From Caloranaerobacter sp050286925 (lineage in GTDB: Bacteria > Bacillota > Clostridia > Tissierellales > Thermohalobacteraceae), in the NCBI RefSeq assembly GCF_050286925.1, contig NZ_JBFWFX010000001.1, forward strand, positions 248,001-312,000: a DNA stretch of 64,000 nucleotides, in the 5' to 3' direction. Under the pieces are notes generated by a model. That model did not search any database and was not told the origin of the DNA. It saw nothing but the letters and a program-made list of their open reading frames with translations. Shown here in pieces: positions 1 to 8,893 of the stretch; position 1 is the stretch's first letter; each line of letters starts with the position of its first letter. The translations under genes and the position numbers were made by a program.

Positions 1-1
1 A

Positions 2-1990
2 ATAGTAGACAGAACAATATTGGAAAATGTAAAAAATGTAAAGGGAGAAGAAATACCAGAAAGAGAAGGCGATAAGCTTATTTGGAAAACAGATAAGAAT
101 GATATCTTCTATCAAGGAAAAACAGATAAAGAACTGCCAGTCGATGTAAAAATAACATATATGTTAGACGGAAAAGAGATTGCTCCAAAAGAATTAGCAG
201 GAAAGTCTGGAAAGGTAAAAATAAATATAGAAGTGAAAAATAAAGATAGTCATAATGTAAAAATAAAGGGGAAAAATAGAAAGCTATATACTCCATTTGT
301 AACTGTTGTTGTAGTAGATCTTCCTATAGATAAGTTTACTAATGTAAAAGTAAATAGTGGAAAAATTGTTTCAGATGGAAACAATCAGATTATAACATTT
401 ATTACATTGCCAGGAATGAAGGAAAGTCTTGATTTAGACAATGACATTCTTAATACACCAGAAAATTTGGAGATTACAGCAGATGTTAAGGAATTTGAGA
501 TGGGGCCTATAATGATTACAGTTACCCCAGAAATTCCAGAGATAGATTCATTTAAGGAAGCAGATAATCTAGATGAGCTTATTGATGGTATAGAAAAACT
601 AAAGGAAGCAAGCAGTAAGTTAAGTGATGCAACTGGCAAAATATCTGAAGGGCAGAAAATGTTAGTTGAAAACATTGATAAATTGAAAGACGGTATAGAT
701 AAACTAGGTCAGGCTTCTACTCAATTAAAAGACGGAATAATAAAATTAGGAAAAGGTATAAAAGATGCTCATATGGGGGCTAAACAGGTTTCAGATGGAG
801 TAAAGATATTATCAGATAGTGCAGGTAAATTAGGAACAGGAGCAGTACAGTTTAGTGAAGGTGCTGTGCAGTATGCAAATAAATCAAAGGAATTTGCAGA
901 TGGAGCCGGGCAGGTAGCTGAGGGAGTTGGGCAAATAGTAGATAATACAGATAAATTGGCTGAAGGTGCTAAAAAACTAGTTTCAGGTACAGAAGAAATA
1001 ATTAAAGGACAAGAGCAAATAAACTTAGGGCTTTCTCAAAGCATAGAAGGATTAGAAAAACTTAAAAAAGGAAAAGAAAAAGAGTTAAAAGTTATAGATA
1101 TGCTTATAGCAGGAATGGATAAATTAATAAGCGCAGCCGAAAAGATAGAAAAAGTACCAGGAGTAAAAGAATTAGGCGAAAAGATTGTAGCAGGACTTAA
1201 GGAACAGAGAAATAGTTTGCAGCAGTTAAAAGATTCAGGAACACAATTTTTAGCAGGATTAGCTAAAATAGAGGAAGGAATAAAAACAGCACAAGAAGGT
1301 TCTGAAAGGTTAAAACTTGAACTTGCAAAAGTTAATAAAGGAGAGAAAGATTTAGCAAATGGATTAGAAAAGTTAAGTAAAGGTGCTGAAATGTTAAAAC
1401 CAGCTGCACAAAAATTAAAAGAAGGCAGCCAAGGACTATCTGCAGGAGCCGATAAATTAAACAAAGCAGCAGTTGAGTTAAATAATGGAGCTAATAAGTT
1501 TGTAGAAGGAACACAGCAGTTAGTAGTAGGTTCGCAAAAAGTTACTGAAGGTCTAGCTCAGCTTGATAAAGGAGCAGATGCTTTAGTAAGTGGCGCTGAT
1601 GAATTTGGTAAAGGTAGTAAAAAAGTAACAGATGGAATGAATAAATTATCAGAAGGAGCAAAACAACTAGCAAAAGGAACAGAAGAATTGGATAAAAACA
1701 TGAAAAAATTTGATCAAGAGGGAATAGGAGAGCTTAAAGATAAAGTAGAGGAAAGCACTAAAGATTTAGAAGAAATAATCGAAGTAAAAGATGAAATGTT
1801 AAAACTATCAGAAAACTATCAAACATTTACAGGACTAGGCGAAGACATGACAGGTAGTGTGAAATTTATCATGAAAACAGATGAAATCAAAAAGCCAAAA
1901 GAAAAGGGAATAGTAAAGACAGAGACAAAGAAAGAAAAAGAAAGTTTCTTCACTTGGATTAAAAATGTTATAAAAGATATATTTAATTAA
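2..1990 (+). CDS. YhgE-like heptad-repeat protein, 5'-partial
   Basis: The reading frame is open to the left window edge (codons before the TTG at 20 read IVDRTI), so the true start probably lies outside. The visible part begins with about 180 residues of beta-rich sequence, then about 400 residues of Leu/Gly heptads of the form LxxGxxxLxxG (for example KLAEGAKKLVSG), which is the repeat of YhgE/Pip-type and related clostridial surface proteins. The C-terminus has a conserved-looking block (YQTFTGLGEDMTGSVKFIMK) and a short amphipathic end (FFTWIKNVIKDIF). No multi-span C-terminal membrane domain of the sort found in full YhgE is present. The role is unknown; an extended envelope-associated coiled coil is an inference. 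A hairpin terminator follows directly. Confidence 0.7.
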   Translation: MVDRTILENVKNVKGEEIPEREGDKLIWKTDKNDIFYQGKTDKELPVDVKITYMLDGKEIAPKELAGKSGKVKINIEVKNKDSHNVKIKGKNRKLYTPFVTVVVVDLPIDKFTNVKVNSGKIVSDGNNQIITFITLPGMKESLDLDNDILNTPENLEITADVKEFEMGPIMITVTPEIPEIDSFKEADNLDELIDGIEKLKEASSKLSDATGKISEGQKMLVENIDKLKDGIDKLGQASTQLKDGIIKLGKGIKDAHMGAKQVSDGVKILSDSAGKLGTGAVQFSEGAVQYANKSKEFADGAGQVAEGVGQIVDNTDKLAEGAKKLVSGTEEIIKGQEQINLGLSQSIEGLEKLKKGKEKELKVIDMLIAGMDKLISAAEKIEKVPGVKELGEKIVAGLKEQRNSLQQLKDSGTQFLAGLAKIEEGIKTAQEGSERLKLELAKVNKGEKDLANGLEKLSKGAEMLKPAAQKLKEGSQGLSAGADKLNKAAVELNNGANKFVEGTQQLVVGSQKVTEGLAQLDKGADALVSGADEFGKGSKKVTDGMNKLSEGAKQLAKGTEELDKNMKKFDQEGIGELKDKVEESTKDLEEIIEVKDEMLKLSENYQTFTGLGEDMTGSVKFIMKTDEIKKPKEKGIVKTETKKEKESFFTWIKNVIKDIFN

Positions 1991-2016
1991 AAGAGGCGGG
2001 TAATCCGTCTCTTTAC
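1991..2016 (+). terminator. Hairpin terminator after the heptad-repeat gene
   Basis: AAGAGGCGG and CCGTCTCTT pair over 9 bp (one G-T) around a GTAAT loop, followed by a short T-rich stretch. It separates the first gene from the polysaccharide locus. Confidence 0.6.
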
Positions 2017-2234
2017 TATTATAGACCTATTGACATATGAATTGAAACTTGAGAAAATTTAATGTGAAGATATAGAAATAACAATAATGTAACAGAATAC
2101 CTATGAGAAAATATTATTTTTAGAAGGAATTAGTCAAATTATATCGAATTACTTATATCAGCTTCAAAAATATTAGATAGTTCTATCAAAATAGCTTAAA
2201 CTATCAATTAACACAGAAAGTGGGGTATAAAGTT

Positions 2235-3554
2235 ATGTCACAAATAGACCAACAAAATTACTATTATGACGAAATCAGTTTACGAGAGCTCATAGAAGTT
2301 CTACTAAAAGGGTGGAAACTTATAGCTATTATAACGGTCATAAGTTTATTAACATCAGGAATATTTAGTTTTTTTATAATAGATCCGACTTATGAAGCTA
2401 GAACAACCCTTATGGCATCTTTTGCAACAGATAAATTAGTAAATCAGAAAAGTCCAGATGATATACAGGGTATATTAGATACAATATCTACATATCCAAT
2501 TATGACTATACAGACATATAAAGAGCAGATAAAAAATCCAGAAATTCTGCAGCAGACTATAGACGAATTAGGATTAGATAAAGAAGAGTTTACATTAAAT
2601 ACGCTTAGGAATATGATTAAACTAGAAACTATAAAAGATACTAATCTTATAGCGGTTAAAGTTAAATATACAGACCCTGAACTAGCAGCAAAAATAGCAA
2701 ATACAGTAGCACAAAAATTTACTTCATTTATATCTAACATGGCAAAACAGCAGGCATCAAAATCTTCACAATTTATACAATCACAGCTAGAGGTAGAGAA
2801 GAAAAAGCTAGATGATGCATTATTAGAACTTAAGCAGTTTTTATCACAACCAAGAGGTGTAGATGAGCTTAAGGCAGAAGTTAGTTCAAAGCTAAATTTA
2901 TTAACTGGATACAAAACCCAACTTGTTCAAAAAGAAGTTGCTTTAAACAAACTTGAAGCAGCTTTAGAAGCTGCAGAAAAAGAACTTAGAGCAACACCAA
3001 AGGTATTAGTTACAAAGAAATCTATTTCAGAAGACCCTATATTAAGTCAATTAGTAACTGATGCTTCTAATTTAGAAACTAAAGATGTTCTAAGCTTAAC
3101 TATGGAGAATGAACAAATAAACTCCAATTATTTAAGTTTAAATAATAAAATTTCAAACTATAAAATATCAATTGCAGAAACATCAAAAGAAATAGAAGAC
3201 ATCAAAAATAAAATAGAAATAACAAAGAAAGAATTAGAAAAAATACAGGTAGAGTTAGCAGAAAAAGAGCATCAACAAAAACTTATTCAAAGAAAGGTAA
3301 ACCTTGCTCAAAGTACATATGATGCTTTCCTAAAAAAATATGAAGAGACAAGAATAGCTGAATCATCAGAAATAGGAGATTCAAGCATACTTATAGTTTC
3401 TAAAGCTGTAGTGCCAGAAACTCCAGTTTCACCTAAAAAAATGTTAAACTTAGCAATAGCAGGAGTGCTAGGAATTATGATAGGAGTATTCGTAGTGTTC
3501 TTTAAGGAATATTGGGAGAGTTCAGTGGAAGAAGAAACTAGTAAAGTTAAATAA
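2235..3554 (+). CDS. Wzz-family polysaccharide chain-length determinant
   Basis: Membrane protein that sets polymer length in Wzx/Wzy-dependent polysaccharide synthesis. The sequence has the Wzz layout: a short cytoplasmic N-terminus with ISLRELIEVLLKGW, a first membrane helix near residues 30-50, a long coiled-coil extracytoplasmic region rich in Lys/Glu/Leu, and a second helix near 400-425 preceded by the Pro-rich motif VPETPVSPKKM. ATG 2235 is preferred over the in-frame GTG 2220 because the purine-rich GTGGGG at 2220-2225 is then correctly spaced. No BY-kinase partner (CpsD/EpsB type) lies next to it. It is the first gene of the polysaccharide locus. Confidence 0.88.
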   Translation: MSQIDQQNYYYDEISLRELIEVLLKGWKLIAIITVISLLTSGIFSFFIIDPTYEARTTLMASFATDKLVNQKSPDDIQGILDTISTYPIMTIQTYKEQIKNPEILQQTIDELGLDKEEFTLNTLRNMIKLETIKDTNLIAVKVKYTDPELAAKIANTVAQKFTSFISNMAKQQASKSSQFIQSQLEVEKKKLDDALLELKQFLSQPRGVDELKAEVSSKLNLLTGYKTQLVQKEVALNKLEAALEAAEKELRATPKVLVTKKSISEDPILSQLVTDASNLETKDVLSLTMENEQINSNYLSLNNKISNYKISIAETSKEIEDIKNKIEITKKELEKIQVELAEKEHQQKLIQRKVNLAQSTYDAFLKKYEETRIAESSEIGDSSILIVSKAVVPETPVSPKKMLNLAIAGVLGIMIGVFVVFFKEYWESSVEEETSKVK

Positions 3555-3631
3555 AATATATTTTTCAAGATAAATGTCGAAAAATGTTGCAACATGACGG
3601 GCGGAAGTGTTGAAAAATAGCCGTTTTGGGG

Positions 3632-3660
3632 TTGAATGTAATATAATTTTTTATTATAAT
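3632..3660 (+). promoter_or_regulatory. Predicted sigma-A promoter inside the polysaccharide locus
   Basis: TTGAAT (3632-3637) and TATAAT (3655-3660) are separated by exactly 17 bp. The site lies about 50 bp upstream of the O-ligase-like gene, so that gene may be transcribed independently of wzz. Confidence 0.5.
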
Positions 3661-3713
3661 AGTATATGCCTGTATGTTACAAAAAATACAGGAGCACCTT
3701 GGGGGTAATAATA

Positions 3714-6677
3714 TTGTCATCTAAAACAGCAAAAGAAACATGGAAAGTAAAATCAACAATTTTAAATATAGAAAATATAGTATTTATATCATTGTGTATC
3801 CTACTATTCTATCCTCCATTTTTCAGAGGACTGTACTTTGAAAAAGAGCTTTTACCAACTCATATATTTTCATTTACTTTAGCTTTAGTATGGCTTATTT
3901 CAAAGTTTAAAGATAAAGAGTATAATTTAGTAAAAACACCTATAGACATAGCTGCTATAGGTGTAGTAGCTATGTATTTTATTTCTATATTTTATGGAGT
4001 AAACACTAGACTGGCGATTGGTGAGTTTTTAAAATATGCTAACTACTTCTTTATATTTTTAATGGTTAGAGATTTAGTATATACAGAAAAAAGGCAGAAG
4101 TGGTTGTTAAACGTACTTGTAATAAGTGGAGTAATAGTAGCTGTTATAGGTATAGGTTCTGCAATTGGTACATGGAATTATAACGGAGCATATGTTGGTA
4201 ATAGAATTAATTCAACTCTGCAATATCCGAATACTCTAGCTTCATATTTAGGGGCTTTGTTTGTTATAACTATAGGCTTAATAACTGCGCACCAGAATAG
4301 GATATATAAAGCTATATATGGTATTTTTTCAAACATATTATTATTCACTTTTATACTTACATATTCAAGAGGAATGTGGCTTATATTACCTTTTATACTT
4401 CTATTATTGATTATAACTATACCTAATAAAAGAAAATTAGAAACCTTAATATATATATTTGCTAATATAGCTATTAGCATACCTTTAGCATTTTTGTTTT
4501 CACAAAAGATTGGAGAAAAAAGTTATATTTTATGGGCAGTATTTATTATTTCATCATTATTGATGGGAATATTAACATACATTATATCGTTTATTGATAA
4601 TAAATTTAGAGAAGTTTCAATAAAAAAACTTGTAATAGTTTTAGGAATTATTTTAATTATTTTCAGTAGTGGTGTTATATATATTATTAATGCAACTACT
4701 TCATTAACATTGGTTAACGATACAGACAAGAATAATTGGACGAGTATTGTAAGAAAAGTTGAAAAAGTTCAACCTAATACAGAGTATGAGCTAGTCATTA
4801 AGTATAAAGGTGTAAATAAAAGTGACAAGCCTTATGCAGGACGAGTAAGAGTATATAGTATAAATTCGGAAAGCAAGTTAGAAAAGTTAGAATTCTTTAA
4901 TATATCAGATTATACAAAAGAAGAAGTTAATATACTATTCACAACACTTGAGAATACAGAAGGAATAAAAATATTCTTTGATAATTATTATGCTGGTACA
5001 TCTATAACTTTTTATGAAGCAAAAGTAGTTGACCCAAAAACTAAAGAAATTATTAAGAATATAAAATTGAGATATAAGTATATACCAGAAAGAATTGTAT
5101 CAAGGTTTGAAAGCATTAGCTTAAAAGAAAATAGTGCACAGGGAAGAATTGCGTTTTATAAAGATGCTTTTAAGATAATAAAAGACTATTTCATACTTGG
5201 TACTGGTGGTGGTGGATGGGTAACTCTATACCAAATGTACCAATCATATATGTATTGGACAACCCAGGCACATAACTATTTTCTTCAAATGTGGATAGAA
5301 ATAGGTTTGATAGGATTACTTATATTCATTAGCTTCATTTGTTTTATAACTTACTATACATATAAAAAGTTTAAAAACGAAGATACAGATAATAAAAAGA
5401 TTTTAACGGCATCATTATATGTATCAATTTTATCTATATTTGCACATGCATTTATGGATTTTGACTTATCACTTTCTGCTTTAACATTTGTGTTGTGGAC
5501 TTTAATAGGAATGCTGGTTAATGGTGTTAAAATTGATAAGGTTTTTAATGTAAAAAATAGAAACAAGATATTAAAAATTGTTTATATAGTAGGATTAATA
5601 TTTCTTATATTATCATCATCTTCTTTATATATGGGGTATGTATATGCTCAAAAAGCATTAATTGCTAATAAAGATAAAAATATAAATAATGCAATTAAAT
5701 ACTTTGAAAAGGCATCTACATTTGATCCATTTAAGCCTGAGTATAAAAGTGACTTAGCTACATTTTACAAGGTTAAATATAAAATTACTAAAGACAAAAA
5801 CTATATAACTAAGGCTAAAATACAAATTGACAAGGCTTTACAATTAGCAAAATACAGTTCAAGATTTAAGGCGATAGGCGCATCTTTCTATATGAGTATA
5901 GGACAAATAGAAAAAGGACTTGAGCTAATTGAAGAGTCTATAAAATTGCAACCTATGAGAACTGAAAACTATCTTCAAAAATGCGATGCATATCTTACAG
6001 CATTTTACTATTATGCAAATCAAAAGAAAGATATAGATAAAGCAAAAGAAATTATTGAAAGGGCGTATAAAGTAAAAGAACAAATAAATGAAATAAATAA
6101 GAAGGCGTTAAGACCATTACAGTATAATGAAGATTTATTATATAAAATCGGAGCAATACAATTTAACTATGAGAATTTAAAAAATAGAGAATATGAAATA
6201 TCACAAAATTATGTTCTAAATTTTGCTTATTATTTTGATTTAGATATTAACGGTGATGGCAAGATAGATATGATTAGGGTTTGGAATTCTAAAAAAGGAA
6301 ATATAAAATATGAAATTTTAGAGGAAAATGATAATAACTTTATAAGAATAACAAATGATGGGAAATCATATGGAATAGTGTATCCATATGGATTAAAACT
6401 AGAACCTAATACTAACTATAAAATATATTTTAAGGCCAGAGGTAATGTGAAGGAAAATACATTTAAATTCTTTGTTTATGACAATAAAGCTAAAGAAAAA
6501 AACCAAGGTTCGTTATCAAATATAAAACTTAATGATGACTGGCAGCTATTTAGTTTAGATATAAAGACAGATGCAGATATAAAACCAGGTACACAATTTT
6601 TAGGATTCCAGCATAATGGTAATGATGAGGGATATATTGATTTAGAAGAAGTAATATTATTTAGAAAAATTAAATAA
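3714..6677 (+). CDS. O-antigen ligase-like protein with TPR, EF-hand-like loop and predicted glycan-binding modules
   Basis: Large polytopic protein of the WaaL/Wzy_C superfamily, which joins or polymerises lipid-linked glycans outside the membrane. Hydrophobic helices fill the first 320 residues. A beta-rich insertion follows (about 330-450), then the Wzy_C region with AHNYFLQMWIEIGLIG near 520 and more helices to about 650. TPR-like repeats occupy about 650-760. The tail (about 830-985) has a calcium-loop-like DLDINGDGKID and a jelly-roll-like carbohydrate-binding segment. The start could be ATG 3666, TTG 3699 or TTG 3714; 3714 is chosen because GGGGG at 3701-3705 is well placed. At 987 residues it is about twice the length of ordinary ligases. 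The domain calls for the insertion and tail are inferences from composition. Confidence 0.75.
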   Translation: MSSKTAKETWKVKSTILNIENIVFISLCILLFYPPFFRGLYFEKELLPTHIFSFTLALVWLISKFKDKEYNLVKTPIDIAAIGVVAMYFISIFYGVNTRLAIGEFLKYANYFFIFLMVRDLVYTEKRQKWLLNVLVISGVIVAVIGIGSAIGTWNYNGAYVGNRINSTLQYPNTLASYLGALFVITIGLITAHQNRIYKAIYGIFSNILLFTFILTYSRGMWLILPFILLLLIITIPNKRKLETLIYIFANIAISIPLAFLFSQKIGEKSYILWAVFIISSLLMGILTYIISFIDNKFREVSIKKLVIVLGIILIIFSSGVIYIINATTSLTLVNDTDKNNWTSIVRKVEKVQPNTEYELVIKYKGVNKSDKPYAGRVRVYSINSESKLEKLEFFNISDYTKEEVNILFTTLENTEGIKIFFDNYYAGTSITFYEAKVVDPKTKEIIKNIKLRYKYIPERIVSRFESISLKENSAQGRIAFYKDAFKIIKDYFILGTGGGGWVTLYQMYQSYMYWTTQAHNYFLQMWIEIGLIGLLIFISFICFITYYTYKKFKNEDTDNKKILTASLYVSILSIFAHAFMDFDLSLSALTFVLWTLIGMLVNGVKIDKVFNVKNRNKILKIVYIVGLIFLILSSSSLYMGYVYAQKALIANKDKNINNAIKYFEKASTFDPFKPEYKSDLATFYKVKYKITKDKNYITKAKIQIDKALQLAKYSSRFKAIGASFYMSIGQIEKGLELIEESIKLQPMRTENYLQKCDAYLTAFYYYANQKKDIDKAKEIIERAYKVKEQINEINKKALRPLQYNEDLLYKIGAIQFNYENLKNREYEISQNYVLNFAYYFDLDINGDGKIDMIRVWNSKKGNIKYEILEENDNNFIRITNDGKSYGIVYPYGLKLEPNTNYKIYFKARGNVKENTFKFFVYDNKAKEKNQGSLSNIKLNDDWQLFSLDIKTDADIKPGTQFLGFQHNGNDEGYIDLEEVILFRKIK

Positions 6678-6712
6678 AAGATTATTTGTGCAGGTAAAGT
6701 ATTGAATATTTA

Positions 6713-6741
6713 TTGAAGGAATTTGTAAATTTGTGTAGAAT
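6713..6741 (+). promoter_or_regulatory. Possible sigma-A promoter before the four-helix-bundle gene
   Basis: TTGAAG (6713-6718) and TAGAAT (6736-6741) are 17 bp apart. The leader to the SD at 6885 would be long (about 140 nt). Motif match only. Confidence 0.3.
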
Positions 6742-6896
6742 ATATTTCCCTAAAATGTAACAAATCAGACAAATATTAAATGTATATACTATGACAAGCT
6801 TAAAGAAATTGTTAAATTAGGAGTTAATTTTAGGATTTATGTTCTACAAGGAGATGTTGAAATTGAGATAACCAACTAACCAACTGGAGGTCTCAA

Positions 6897-7257
6897 ATGT
6901 ACAACGATACTAATAAATTAATAATGTGGCAAAAAATCTCATAAATTGGTATTAAAGATATATGATATTACAAAAGATTTCCCCAGAGATGAAATATTTG
7001 GTTTAACATCTCAAATAAGGAGAGCAGTAGTTTCTATACCTAGCAATATAGTAGAAGGAAAAGCTAGAGGTCCAAACAAAGAGTATAAAAGGTTTTTGCT
7101 AATGGCTAGAGGGTCTTTAGAAGAAGTTAAATATCAAATTCTTTTATTTAAAGGTTTAGGATATATAAATGGAGAGCAATACGATAATATAACAAAGTCA
7201 ACAAATGAAGTTGGGAAAATGTTAAATGCTTTGATAAATAAGCTAACTACTAACTAA
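6897..7257 (+). pseudogene. Four-helix-bundle protein (23S rRNA intervening-sequence type), +1 frameshift in an A6 run
   Basis: The protein has the signature of the TIGR02436 four-helix-bundle family (FGLTSQIRRAVVSIPSNIVEG, then YKRFLLMARGSLEE). Its natural start is ATG 6897, with an ideal GGAGG at 6885-6889. That frame reads MYNDTNKLIMWQK and then hits TAA, because the A-run at 6931-6936 carries one A more than needed. Removing one A joins it to SHKLVLKIYDITKDF and the rest of the family. The downstream open frame begins at TTG 6946 but has no SD. The gene is therefore frameshifted, expressed through slippage on A6, or affected by a homopolymer sequencing error. It sits between polysaccharide genes, a common location for this family; its function is unknown. 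Confidence 0.8.
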
Positions 7258-7338
7258 GTACTAACCAACTAGAGTATGTGTGTATGTAGCAATTTTGTAG
7301 CAATAGGTAAATATGTACCTTTTGGGGGTTTTGAAACA

Positions 7339-7941
7339 ATGTATAGAAAATATTTAAAAAGGATTATAGATTTTACATTATCTTTGATAGCAATGATTAT
7401 ACTTTGGCCAGTTTTTCTGATTATTGCTATTCTTATTAAGTTAGACTCTAAAGGGCCAGTATTATTTAAACAAAAACGTGTAGGAAAGAACAAGAAGCAT
7501 TTTTACATATTAAAGTTTAGAACAATGAGAACAGATACTCCAAAAGATATGCCTACTCATATGCTAAAGAATCCTGAAATGTTTATAACAAGAGTTGGTA
7601 AGTTTCTTAGAAAAACAAGCCTTGATGAATTGCCTCAGATTATAAATATCTTAAAAGGGGAAATGAGTATTATAGGTCCACGACCAGCATTATGGAATCA
7701 GTATGATTTGATAGAAGAAAGGGATAAGTATGGTGCTAATGATATATACCCAGGGCTTACTGGCTGGGCTCAGATAAATGGCAGGGATGAATTACCTATA
7801 GATATCAAAGCAAAATATGATGGAGAGTATGTTGAAAAAATAAGTTTAGCTTTTGATGTGAAGATATTCTTCAAAACAATATTTAGTGTTCTCAGAAGTG
7901 AGGGAGTTAAAGAGGGGGCTAGTGAAATAGAAACTAAGTAA
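7339..7941 (+). CDS. Priming sugar-phosphate transferase (undecaprenyl-phosphate glycosyl-1-phosphate transferase)
   Basis: Short-form bacterial sugar transferase of 200 residues that would start the repeat unit by moving a sugar-1-phosphate onto undecaprenyl phosphate at the inner membrane face. It has one N-terminal membrane helix (about 8-32) and the family motifs KFRTM, KTSLDELPQ, SIIGPRPA and PGLTGWAQINGR. ATG 7339 is chosen over the upstream GTG-type start at 7276 because the family begins exactly here (MYRKYLKRIIDF) and GGGGG lies 10 bp upstream. The sugar substrate cannot be read from sequence; the nearby WbpM-type dehydratase and SDR suggest a 6-deoxy-HexNAc. It is the first of a tightly packed gene series. 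Confidence 0.9.
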   Translation: MYRKYLKRIIDFTLSLIAMIILWPVFLIIAILIKLDSKGPVLFKQKRVGKNKKHFYILKFRTMRTDTPKDMPTHMLKNPEMFITRVGKFLRKTSLDELPQIINILKGEMSIIGPRPALWNQYDLIEERDKYGANDIYPGLTGWAQINGRDELPIDIKAKYDGEYVEKISLAFDVKIFFKTIFSVLRSEGVKEGASEIETK

Positions 7942-8007
7942 AATTTGTCGATTAGAAAAAATGACATATTGGGGATTGAAAATAAGTTTAGAGGTGAAAC
8001 TGTTTTG

Positions 8008-8874
8008 ATGAGGATTTTAATAACAGGTAATAGAAGTTATGTTGGTATAAATTTGAAAAGATGGTTAAGTCAATGGCCAGATAAATATAGTGTGGATTCC
8101 ATTTCTTTGAAAAATGATGAATGGAAAAATAAAGATTTTTCTAAGTATGATGTCCTATTTCATACAGCTGCTATTGTCCATAAAAAGGAAAAATCTGAAA
8201 TGAAAGATATATATTACAGAATAAATAGAGATTTAACAGTTGAAGTTGCTAAAAAAGCTAAAAAAGAAGGAGTAAAACAATTTATTTTTATGAGCAGTAT
8301 GTCAGTCTATGGACTTGATGGAAAAATTGGAGAAGAGGTTGTAATCACTAAAGCTACTCGATGCATTCCTACTACTTTGTATGGAAAAAGCAAATTAGAA
8401 GCTGAAAATGAACTAAAAAAATTAGAAGATGGACAATTTTGTATCACAATTATAAGAGCTCCAATGGTGTACGGACCAAACTGTCCAGGCAATTACACTA
8501 GATTGAAAAAACTTGTGATGAAAACACGAGTATTTCCAATGGTAAATAATAAGAGAAGCATGATTTTTATAGATAATTTATGTGAATTTATAAGATTACT
8601 AATAGACAATCGAGAAAGTGGATTGTTCTTTCCACAGAATAAGGAATATGTTAATACTTCTGAGTTAGTTAGGTTAATAACAAAAGAGAATTCTAAAAAC
8701 ATATATTTTTCTAGAATTTTGACTTATGGAATAAATCTTTTTGGTAAAAGAGTAAGTGTTCTTAATAAGGTTTTTGGAAATTTAGTTTATGATTTAGATT
8801 TATCTTCATATAAAGATTTTGGATATTATGTTGTTGATTTTGAGAAATCAATTGAACTTTGTGAAAAGAAATAA
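8008..8874 (+). CDS. NAD(P)-dependent sugar epimerase/reductase (extended SDR)
   Basis: Extended short-chain dehydrogenase of 288 residues with an N-terminal nucleotide-binding loop (ILITGNRSYVG, a variant of TGxxGxxG), the Ser of the catalytic triad in MSSMSVYG and the YxxxK pair in YGKSKLEAE. Such enzymes near WbpM-type dehydratases reduce the 4-keto-6-deoxy intermediate at C4 to give UDP-QuiNAc or UDP-FucNAc (WbpV/WbpK role); that assignment is inferred from context. ATG 8008 (or the adjacent TTG 8005) follows GAGGTGA at 7991-7997. The annotated-length alternative from 7945 would add 21 residues with no homology look. Confidence 0.8.
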   Translation: MRILITGNRSYVGINLKRWLSQWPDKYSVDSISLKNDEWKNKDFSKYDVLFHTAAIVHKKEKSEMKDIYYRINRDLTVEVAKKAKKEGVKQFIFMSSMSVYGLDGKIGEEVVITKATRCIPTTLYGKSKLEAENELKKLEDGQFCITIIRAPMVYGPNCPGNYTRLKKLVMKTRVFPMVNNKRSMIFIDNLCEFIRLLIDNRESGLFFPQNKEYVNTSELVRLITKENSKNIYFSRILTYGINLFGKRVSVLNKVFGNLVYDLDLSSYKDFGYYVVDFEKSIELCEKK

Positions 8875-8893
8875 GAAGAAAAGGTGTTAAATT

